NCBI GenBank assembly: GCA_937892835.1
Contig: CALBHM010000077.1
Coordinates: 1-5,346 of the forward strand
DNA: 5,346 bases
Direction: 5' to 3'
Source: an uncultured Ruminococcus sp.
GTDB lineage: Bacteria; Bacillota; Clostridia; Oscillospirales; Acutalibacteraceae
Numbering within the stretch: the stretch's first letter is position 1; each line of letters begins with the position of its first letter. A program made the position numbers and the translations under genes. The notes under the pieces are model-generated. The model worked only from the letters and a program-made list of their open reading frames with translations. It searched no databases and had not been told where the DNA came from. Of this stretch, positions 1-4,322 are shown piece by piece.

Positions 1-138
1 GTCCGGAACGGCAACCACGCCGACGTTCGGCTCAATCGTGCAGAACGGATAGTTTGCTGACTGTGCGCCTGCGTTTGTGATTGCATTGAAAAGTGTGCTC
101 TTGCCGACATTCGGCAAGCCTACTATACCTAACTTCAT
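1..138 (-). CDS. ychF: Redox-regulated P-loop NTPase YchF (OLA1 family), N-terminal fragment
   Basis: Only the first 46 codons are in the window; the gene continues past the left edge. The reading starts MKLGIVGLPNVGKSTLFNAI, with the Walker A/G1 loop GLPNVGKS at residues 7-14. The following residues AQSANYPFCTIEPNVG (about 25-40) carry the NYPFCTIEPN stretch that is close to invariant in YchF and covers the switch I region. YchF belongs to the Obg-related TRAFAC GTPases, but family members prefer ATP because the G4 motif is altered; that motif, the coiled coil and the TGS domain would lie outside the window. Family members bind ribosomes and are linked to oxidative-stress control and start-codon choice. 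The ATG is set by a GAAGGAAG ribosome binding site at 146-153, 7 bases upstream, and by the family's conserved MKxGIVGLPNVGKS start. It is transcribed divergently from the alpha-galactosidase gene. Identification is very secure despite the truncation. Confidence 0.97.
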   Translation of the reverse strand, partial: MKLGIVGLPNVGKSTLFNAITNAGAQSANYPFCTIEPNVGVVAVPD

Positions 139-170
139 AATATTACTTCCTTCATTTCATACTGCATTAT

Positions 171-199
171 ATTATAAAGTAAAACTTCGAAAATTTCAA
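171..199 (-). promoter_or_regulatory. Sigma-A type promoter for ychF
   Basis: On the minus strand there is a TTGAAA -35 box (194-199), a 17-base spacer and a perfect TATAAT -10 box (171-176). This predicts a start site near 163-165 and a leader of about 26 bases that contains the ychF ribosome binding site. Five of six -35 bases and all -10 bases match consensus, and the spacing is ideal. Assigned from sequence alone. Confidence 0.75.
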
Positions 200-209
200 C
201 ATGTTTATG

Positions 210-235
210 ATTTATTTCCATCCATAGAAATAAAT
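210..235. promoter_or_regulatory. Perfect 9-base inverted repeat between divergent promoters, candidate operator
   Basis: ATTTATTTC (210-218) and GAAATAAAT (227-235) are exact reverse complements separated by the 8 bases CATCCATA. The right arm ends one base before the -35 box of the rightward promoter (237-242), so the centre lies about 50 bases upstream of the predicted start for the alpha-galactosidase gene. It lies about 58 bases upstream of the predicted ychF start. The symmetry and position fit a dimeric regulator site for the sugar gene. The arms are AT-rich, so a chance repeat or UP-like element remains possible. No regulator gene is in the window and I cannot name a family. Confidence 0.45.
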
Positions 236-236
236 A

Positions 237-265
237 TTGTATTGCTATGCAAAATGTGGTATTAT
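237..265 (+). promoter_or_regulatory. Sigma-A type promoter with extended -10 for the alpha-galactosidase/dut unit
   Basis: A TTGTAT -35 box (237-242), a 17-base spacer and a TATTAT -10 box (260-265) preceded by TGG, which forms an extended -10 (TGn) element. The predicted start is near 272, leaving a leader of about 30 bases with the ribosome binding site AGGGGGG at 290-296. A perfect inverted repeat sits directly upstream and may control it. Confidence 0.72.
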
Positions 266-303
266 TTAACCGATAGATATTTAAAAAATAGGGGGGTTAC
301 GAA

Positions 304-1974
304 ATGTACAAGTTTGAACCTTTTATAAAATATGAATACAACGGCCGCATTTACGAAAACAGCAAGTTGGAATGTGACAACTACAAGCTGGAGCTTTCAA
401 TCAATGACGAGGGTATACAGTGTACACTTGCTCCGAATGTTAAAATGAAGCTGATTGAATTCAGCATTTCGGCTATCAAGAAGTTTGCCGAAAACGAGCT
501 TTTCTTTGCCAACGGCTATCAGTCCTGGACAACGTCGAGAGAGTTCGGTAAGGACGATACACTTGAGGGCATTTCAAAGCTTGCCGGCTTTACCGAAAAA
601 ACTAAGGCTCTTTCGGAGATTTCGGGCGACTACAGCTTTGCACAGTACGGTAAAAAAGGCGTTTTTCATTCCTATACATACACTTATTTCCGTGTCGGAG
701 ACAGGGTTGAGCTTTTCGGCTCATGCGATGAGAAGTACGGCTACACGGTTTTTTCGGTCAACTATGAATTCAACAAGTTCATGATTTCTAAGGACGTTGA
801 GGGACTTGAAACCGACGACGAAATAATACTTTTGGATGTGGTCAGTTTCAATGGCGAATATAATGAGGTATTTGACAAATATTTTGGCTCTATGAATCTC
901 AGAAAGCCTAAGGTAGATCATCTTTCAGGCTACACTTCATGGTATAACTATTTTCAAAAGATAAATGAAAAAATAATTCTGCGTGACCTTGACGGACTTG
1001 ACCGTGCAAAGGACAGCGTTTCAATATTTCAGATTGATGACGGCTACGAAAGCAAGGTTGGCGACTGGCTCGTTCCCGATTACAGGAAGTTCCCAAACGG
1101 CATGAAGCCGATTGCTGATGCGATTCACGCAAAGGGCTATCTTGCAGGCATTTGGATTGCTCCTTTCTCGGCGCAAAAAAGCTCAATTATAGCAAAGGAT
1201 CATCCTGAGTGGCTTATCAAAGATAATGCTACGGGTAAGCCTTTGCTCGGCTGTGTGGGCTGGGGCGGCGCATATACGCTTGATATTTACAACGGAGAAG
1301 CAAGAGAATATATTCGTAATTTCTTCAATGTTATTCTCAATGACTGGGGCTTTGACATGGTTAAGCTCGATTTTCTCTATTCAGAGGCAATGCAGCCGAG
1401 AAACGGAAAATCAAGAGGTCAGATCATGTGTGAGGCAATGGATTTTCTGCGTGAATGTGTCGGCGAGGATAAGCTGATACTCGGATGCGGAGTTCCGCTC
1501 GGTCCGTCGTTCGGCGTTGTGGACGCTTGCAGAATAAGCTGCGATGTCGACCTCAAATATTCACCGAAGTATTATAACAAAATGGGAATAAATCTTGAGC
1601 TTCCCTCGGCGCAGAATGCAATAACCAATTCTGTTTTTCGCCGCCATCTCAACGGCAGAGTTTTCTGCAATGATCCCGATGTTTTCTTCCTGAGGGAAAA
1701 GAATCTCACATTTACAAGGGAGCAAAAGCTGCTTCTCGGCAAGATCAATAATCTTTGCGGTGACGTGCTTTTCGTTTCGGACAATGCAGGGGATTACAGC
1801 GACGAGGACATTGAACTTTTGAAAAAATTCTTCAAGAAAAACGAAAGCGTTATCACCTCGGCAGGATTCAAGAATGAAAATGAAATTCAAATATGTTACA
1901 CCGAAGGCGAGAAGAAAAAGACACTTGAATTCAATCTCGCAACGGGAAAAAGCAATGTTGAAAAGCTGATATAA
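304..1974 (+). CDS. Alpha-galactosidase, glycoside hydrolase family 36 type
   Basis: This 556-residue enzyme is predicted to release alpha-linked galactose from sugars such as melibiose, raffinose or stachyose by a retaining mechanism. An N-terminal beta-sandwich (about 1-205) holds the NGYQSW motif at 70-75. A TIM barrel follows, with GYTSWYNYF at 209-217, FQIDDGYE at 242-249, GDW at 253-255 and WIAPF at 284-288. MVKLDFLY marks D356 as the probable nucleophile, and CRISCDVD (409-416) marks D414 as the probable acid/base. NDPDVF at 456-461 ends the barrel, and a short beta C-terminal domain closes the protein. Length and motifs resemble the compact Thermotoga GalA type (about 550 residues) more than the 700-residue RafA/AgaN type. 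There is no signal peptide, so it should act in the cytoplasm on imported oligosaccharides, yet no transporter or regulator gene is adjacent. The ATG follows AGGGGGG (290-296) by 7 bases. Alpha-N-acetylgalactosaminidase or another GH36 specificity cannot be excluded from sequence alone. Confidence 0.9.
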   Translation: MYKFEPFIKYEYNGRIYENSKLECDNYKLELSINDEGIQCTLAPNVKMKLIEFSISAIKKFAENELFFANGYQSWTTSREFGKDDTLEGISKLAGFTEKTKALSEISGDYSFAQYGKKGVFHSYTYTYFRVGDRVELFGSCDEKYGYTVFSVNYEFNKFMISKDVEGLETDDEIILLDVVSFNGEYNEVFDKYFGSMNLRKPKVDHLSGYTSWYNYFQKINEKIILRDLDGLDRAKDSVSIFQIDDGYESKVGDWLVPDYRKFPNGMKPIADAIHAKGYLAGIWIAPFSAQKSSIIAKDHPEWLIKDNATGKPLLGCVGWGGAYTLDIYNGEAREYIRNFFNVILNDWGFDMVKLDFLYSEAMQPRNGKSRGQIMCEAMDFLRECVGEDKLILGCGVPLGPSFGVVDACRISCDVDLKYSPKYYNKMGINLELPSAQNAITNSVFRRHLNGRVFCNDPDVFFLREKNLTFTREQKLLLGKINNLCGDVLFVSDNAGDYSDEDIELLKKFFKKNESVITSAGFKNENEIQICYTEGEKKKTLEFNLATGKSNVEKLI

Positions 1975-1985
1975 AAGGAGCAAAC

Positions 1986-2489
1986 ATGAAAAGAATCGCA
2001 AAATTTCACAAAGTAAGCTATGAGCAGTTTTTTGAAAGCTGCAAGGAAGATTTCGTCGAGAGCGAGATAAAGAAAATGTACGAGGATATCAAGCTCCCTG
2101 TTCGTGCAACGGCAGGCTCGGCAGGCTATGATATTTTCGCCCCGTTCGGTTTTTCGCTTGGCCCTTCCGGGACAATAAAAATTCCGACCGGCATTTGCTG
2201 CGAAATTGACGAGGGTTGGGTGCTGAAAATTTATCCGAGAAGCGGATTAGGTTTCAAATATCGTTTACAGCTCAACAATACCGTCGGCATAATAGACAGC
2301 GACTATTTTTATTCCGACAATGAGGGCCATATATTTATAAAAATAACAAATGACTCCAACGAGAATAAGACCGTTGAAGTCAAAAAGGGTACAGGATTTG
2401 CTCAGGGCATTTTCGTTGAATACGGAATAACGGTGGACGACGAAGCGACGGGAATTCGCAACGGCGGCTTCGGAAGCACAACAAAATAA
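1986..2489 (+). CDS. dut: dUTP diphosphatase (dUTPase), trimeric type
   Basis: The enzyme hydrolyses dUTP to dUMP and pyrophosphate, keeping uracil out of DNA and supplying dUMP for thymidylate synthesis. All five family motifs are visible in the 167 residues: AGYDIFA (46-52), PRSGLG (84-89), NNTVGIIDSDY (97-107) with probable catalytic D104 and base-stacking Y107, GFAQGIF (137-143), and the flexible C-terminal lid RNGGFGSTTK (158-167). Motif 3 is not followed by the usual RG; a short extra loop, FYSDNEG, precedes the next beta strand. An N-terminal extension of about 35 residues precedes the core, making it longer than the roughly 150-residue E. coli enzyme. It starts 11 bases after the alpha-galactosidase stop with an AAAGGAG site at 1974-1980 that begins on the last base of that stop, so the two are probably co-transcribed and perhaps translationally linked. 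No promoter of its own is evident. Confidence 0.94.
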   Translation: MKRIAKFHKVSYEQFFESCKEDFVESEIKKMYEDIKLPVRATAGSAGYDIFAPFGFSLGPSGTIKIPTGICCEIDEGWVLKIYPRSGLGFKYRLQLNNTVGIIDSDYFYSDNEGHIFIKITNDSNENKTVEVKKGTGFAQGIFVEYGITVDDEATGIRNGGFGSTTK

Positions 2490-2514
2490 AAAATTATAAA
2501 TAACAAATAATAAG

Positions 2515-2554
2515 GCCGGCACATTTATGTAACAATAAGTGTGTCGGCTTTTTT
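2515..2554 (+). terminator. Intrinsic terminator after dut
   Basis: GCCGGCACATTTAT (2515-2528) pairs with ATAAGTGTGTCGGC (2535-2548) through 14 base pairs, including two G-U pairs, around the six-base loop GTAACA, followed by six T residues (2549-2554) and further T-rich sequence. It ends 3 bases before the trmL stop codon. It could also slow leftward transcription from trmL, but its minus-strand tail (CTTATTATTTG) is a poor U-tract, so it is mainly a rightward terminator. Confidence 0.88.
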
Positions 2555-2557
2555 ATT

Positions 2558-3073
2558 TTATTCGGCATCCTTCCAGTCGAATTTTGTCAATTTTCCTGCG
2601 CAAAGGAGATTGGGATAATCCCATTGTCTGAGAACTTCGTATACGGCGATTGCGACCGAGTTAGAAAGATTTAGGCTTCTTGCGGCCGAATCGTTTATCA
2701 TCGGAATTCGCACGCATTCATCCGGATGCTTGAAAAGAAGCTCCTCCGGCAAGCCCTTGGTTTCCTTACCGAAGAAAAGATAAACATTGTCGCTGTATTC
2801 AACGTCGACATAGCGGTTCTGCGCTTTTGTTGTGAAGAAACGATATTCTCCGTTCGGATTTTTTTCGAAAAAATCATCCAGATTTTTATAATATGTTATA
2901 TCGAGCAGGTGCCAGTAATCAAGCCCTGCTCTTTTTAATTTTTTATCGTCGGGTGTGAAGCCCATAGGCTCAATTATATGAAGCCGTGTTCCTGTTGCGG
3001 CACAGGTTCGTGCAATGTTGCCGGTATTCTGCGGAATTTCGGGTTCAACAAGAACAATATTTAAAACTGCCAT
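2558..3073 (-). CDS. trmL: tRNA (cytidine/uridine(34)-2'-O)-methyltransferase TrmL
   Basis: A SPOUT-class (trefoil-knot) methyltransferase that, in the TrmL/YibK family, uses S-adenosylmethionine to methylate the ribose of the wobble base of tRNA-Leu species. The 171-residue product carries the three SPOUT motifs: EPEIPQNTGNIAR at 10-22 (N16, R22), FFGKETKGLP at 100-109 (E104, G107), and IPM at 123-125 continuing into RSLNLSNSVAIAVYE at 132-146, which forms the knot and SAM site. KRAGLDYW (47-54) is also typical. The E. coli protein has 157 residues, so this one is slightly longer at the C-terminus. The ATG at 3073 is chosen over an in-frame TTG at 3079 because the ribosome binding site (3081-3087) lies 7 bases from the ATG but only 1 base from the TTG. 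It follows the pyridoxamine kinase gene by 24 bases and is probably its operon partner. Confidence 0.95.
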   Translation of the reverse strand: MAVLNIVLVEPEIPQNTGNIARTCAATGTRLHIIEPMGFTPDDKKLKRAGLDYWHLLDITYYKNLDDFFEKNPNGEYRFFTTKAQNRYVDVEYSDNVYLFFGKETKGLPEELLFKHPDECVRIPMINDSAARSLNLSNSVAIAVYEVLRQWDYPNLLCAGKLTKFDWKDAE

Positions 3074-3080
3074 TTTCAAT

Positions 3081-3087
3081 TCCTTCT
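3081..3087 (-). promoter_or_regulatory. Ribosome binding site that fixes the trmL start
   Basis: AGAAGGA on the minus strand lies 7 bases before the ATG at 3073. The in-frame TTG two codons earlier begins 1 base after it, which is too close to be used, so ATG is favoured. Confidence 0.75.
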
Positions 3088-3097
3088 AACATGTAAA

Positions 3098-3943
3098 TTA
3101 TTCAACGGATTTAATGAGATTTTTAATCTCTGGTTCAAAGCAAAGGCCGTATTTCCTGTCCGTGCCTGCTTCAAGAGTCGATTCAACGCATTTGCAAGTA
3201 AAGCCCATTGCGATTTGAACGGCGTCGGCAAAAGCTTTTCCGTTCATAACTGCCGCCGCCAATGCCGATGCAAAAACATCTCCTGTGCCCGGAAAACGTC
3301 CCTCGGTTTTCGGCGTGAAGAACATATTCGCTTTGCCCATAAGGCTGTCATAAACGGCGCAGCCGATTTGTCCGTCGCCGAAGTCGACACCTGTTATAAC
3401 TATTCTTGCAGCTGTGAGATTTCGCAGAGAAATAAGCAGCTCCTTGATAAAATTCATGTCGTAATTCTCGGCTATTTCCGTTCCCGTGAGCATACATGCC
3501 TCGGTCACATTTGGAACAATAATATCGGCAAGCGAACAGAGAAAACGCATTTCGGAAATGAATGAATCGTCAATTCCTTTGTAAAAAACGCCGTTGTCAC
3601 CCATGACTGGGTCGGCAATATACAACGTGTCGCTCTTTTTAAAGTCAAGCAAAAATCTTTTGACGCTTTCCGCCTGCTTGCGGCTTGCAAGATAGCCGCT
3701 GTAGATGCAGTCAAATCTTTCGCCTAAACTTTTCCAGTGATTGGAAATTTTTTCAATGTTATCGGTAAGATCTTCTTTAACGAATCCTTCAAACTCAGTA
3801 TGTGCGGAAAAAATTCCCGTAGGCAGCGGAACGCTTTCGATTCCGCAGGCGGAAATAATCGGCATTGCAGCAGTTATCGAGCATCTGCCGAGACAGGACA
3901 TATCATTTATGAGGACAGCTCTTGTTTGCTTTTTCATTTTCAA
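3098..3943 (-). CDS. pdxY: Pyridoxamine/pyridoxal kinase, ribokinase superfamily
   Basis: A vitamin B6 salvage enzyme that phosphorylates pyridoxamine, pyridoxal or pyridoxine with ATP, giving PLP or its precursors in the cytoplasm. The 281-residue length is typical of the family. Visible motifs are INDMSCLGRCS at 12-22 (vitamin-binding strand), PTGIFSAHT at 41-49, ADPVMGDNG at 110-118, VPNVTEACMLTG at 143-154, and FPGTGDVFASAL at 217-228. That last stretch forms the anion hole with probable catalytic base D222. It reads most like the clostridial 'pyridoxamine kinase' group; the symbol pdxY is used by family and pdxK would be equally defensible. The start is uncertain: a TTG at 3943 stands 7 bases after the ribosome binding site CGGAGCT (3951-3957), whereas the ATG at 3937 is 13 bases away. 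I favour TTG on spacing; the ATG would give 279 residues beginning MKKQ. It is first in a probable operon with trmL and has its own extended -10 promoter. Confidence 0.93.
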   Translation of the reverse strand: MKMKKQTRAVLINDMSCLGRCSITAAMPIISACGIESVPLPTGIFSAHTEFEGFVKEDLTDNIEKISNHWKSLGERFDCIYSGYLASRKQAESVKRFLLDFKKSDTLYIADPVMGDNGVFYKGIDDSFISEMRFLCSLADIIVPNVTEACMLTGTEIAENYDMNFIKELLISLRNLTAARIVITGVDFGDGQIGCAVYDSLMGKANMFFTPKTEGRFPGTGDVFASALAAAVMNGKAFADAVQIAMGFTCKCVESTLEAGTDRKYGLCFEPEIKNLIKSVE

Positions 3944-3949
3944 TAGAAT
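3922..3949 (+). promoter_or_regulatory. Weak candidate promoter for the small glycine-rich gene
   Basis: TTGTTT (3922-3927), a 16-base spacer and TAGAAT (3944-3949) form the best rightward promoter I can find upstream of the gene at 4077. It overlaps the start of the pyridoxamine kinase gene and would give a leader of about 120 bases. The match is modest and the true promoter may be elsewhere. Confidence 0.25.
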
Positions 3950-3950
3950 C

Positions 3951-3957
3951 AGCTCCG
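3951..3957 (-). promoter_or_regulatory. Ribosome binding site bearing on the pyridoxamine kinase start
   Basis: CGGAGCT on the minus strand is 7 bases from the TTG at 3943 and 13 bases from the in-frame ATG at 3937. The spacing favours TTG; start-codon frequency favours ATG. Confidence 0.55.
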
Positions 3958-3973
3958 AAAAATTCTTTCCAAG

Positions 3974-4002
3974 ATTATAACATAATACTTCGGAATAATC
4001 AA
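3974..4002 (-). promoter_or_regulatory. Extended -10 promoter for the pyridoxamine kinase/trmL unit
   Basis: On the minus strand there is TTGATT (3997-4002), a 17-base spacer and a perfect TATAAT (3974-3979) preceded by TGT, giving an extended -10. The predicted start is near 3967, about 24 bases before the coding start. The left arm of an inverted repeat (3993-4001) overlaps the -35 box. Confidence 0.75.
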
Positions 4003-4042
4003 TTCATAAGGAGATAAAATAATTATGAAACACTGATTATTC
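3993..4042. repeat. 9-base inverted repeat around a ribosome binding site in the divergent region
   Basis: GAATAATCA (3993-4001) and TGATTATTC (4034-4042) are exact reverse complements separated by 32 bases. The arms are 41 bases apart, about four helical turns. The left arm overlaps the -35 box of the leftward kinase promoter. The enclosed bases contain AAGGAG (4008-4013) and an ATG (4025-4027). It could be a pair of operator half-sites, an RNA stem in the rightward leader, or coincidence in AT-rich DNA. Confidence 0.35.
4025..4036 (+). other. Three-codon leader ORF candidate (Met-Lys-His-stop)
   Basis: ATG AAA CAC TGA follows an AAGGAG site (4008-4013) by 11 bases and lies 40 bases upstream of the small gene at 4077. 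Its stop codon falls in the right arm of the 9-base inverted repeat. It could be a regulatory mini-ORF or a relic of a gene start. Translation is unproven and the spacing is slightly long. Confidence 0.2.
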
Positions 4043-4076
4043 AGCGGTTATTAAACAACAAAACGGAGGTCAGATT

Positions 4077-4247
4077 ATGAAAAATTCAGGTTCTTCAATC
4101 GCCAAGGGAATAGGCGTCGGCATGCTTGTCGGCGGTGCAATGACAATCATCGGTTCTTCGATGATGAACAGCAAAAAGGCGAATTACAAGAAGATGGCAA
4201 AAAAGGCTATCAAATCGGCAGAATCCTTTATGGATTCCATGATGTAA
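4077..4247 (+). CDS. Small glycine-rich, basic protein of unknown function (56 residues)
   Basis: I do not recognise a named family. The ATG follows a near-perfect CGGAGGT ribosome binding site (4064-4070) by 6 bases, and a strong terminator lies just after the stop, which together make this a convincing gene despite its size. Residues 8-30 form a glycine- and small-residue-rich hydrophobic stretch with GxGxG and GG spacing (KGIGVGMLVGG), like a glycine-zipper membrane segment or an N-terminal anchor. Residues 33-46 are strongly basic (seven lysines) and probably helical. The tail SAESFMDSMM is methionine-rich and mildly acidic. The architecture is reminiscent of short clostridial YtxH-like or glycine-zipper proteins, which have a short membrane segment followed by a charged helix; that comparison is from memory and functionally uninformative. 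There are seven methionines and no cysteine. It is transcribed away from the pyridoxamine kinase gene and appears monocistronic. Confidence 0.85.
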   Translation: MKNSGSSIAKGIGVGMLVGGAMTIIGSSMMNSKKANYKKMAKKAIKSAESFMDSMM

Positions 4248-4257
4248 CAAAAAACAA

Positions 4258-4305
4258 CACAAACGACCCCACGGCGGAATGTCTGCCGTGGGGTTTGTGC
4301 GTTTT
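4258..4305. terminator. Strong bidirectional intrinsic terminator between convergent genes
   Basis: The core stem pairs CCCCACGGCGGA (4267-4278) with TCTGCCGTGGGG (4282-4293), 12 base pairs with one G-U, around the loop ATG. CACAAA (4258-4263) pairs with TTTGTG (4294-4299) to extend it across a three-base bulge. On the plus strand CGTTTTATTT follows. On the minus strand the outer flank reads TTGTTTTTTG. Both tails are U-rich, so the hairpin can end the small gene (stop at 4247) and the leftward hydrolase gene (stop at 4323). Confidence 0.9.
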
Positions 4306-4322
4306 ATTTCAAAAAATTTTAT

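Noticed and set aside
242..265. Alternative -35 box TTGCTA for the alpha-galactosidase promoter
   Set aside because: It lies only 12 bases from the -10 box; TTGTAT at 237-242 has the ideal 17-base spacing.
139..303. Catabolite-repression (cre) site near the alpha-galactosidase promoter
   Set aside because: No sequence close to the cre consensus with a central CG was found in the region; the palindrome there lacks CG altogether.
77..328. Rightward 83-codon ORF across the ychF start and the divergent promoters
   Set aside because: It overlaps the ychF coding region and both promoters, has no ribosome binding site, and its composition is that of AT-rich noncoding DNA.
1561..2001. Leftward 146-codon ORF inside the alpha-galactosidase gene
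   Set aside because: It lies opposite a gene with clear catalytic motifs, has no recognisable domain, and is a frame shadow.
2515..2554. Shared bidirectional terminator for dut and trmL
   Set aside because: The stem is good on both strands, but the minus-strand tail is not a proper U-tract, so only rightward termination is supported.
3944..4076. Riboswitch or tRNA-like leader upstream of the small gene
   Set aside because: Apart from the 9-base inverted repeat there is no compact multi-helix fold or recognisable conserved riboswitch core.
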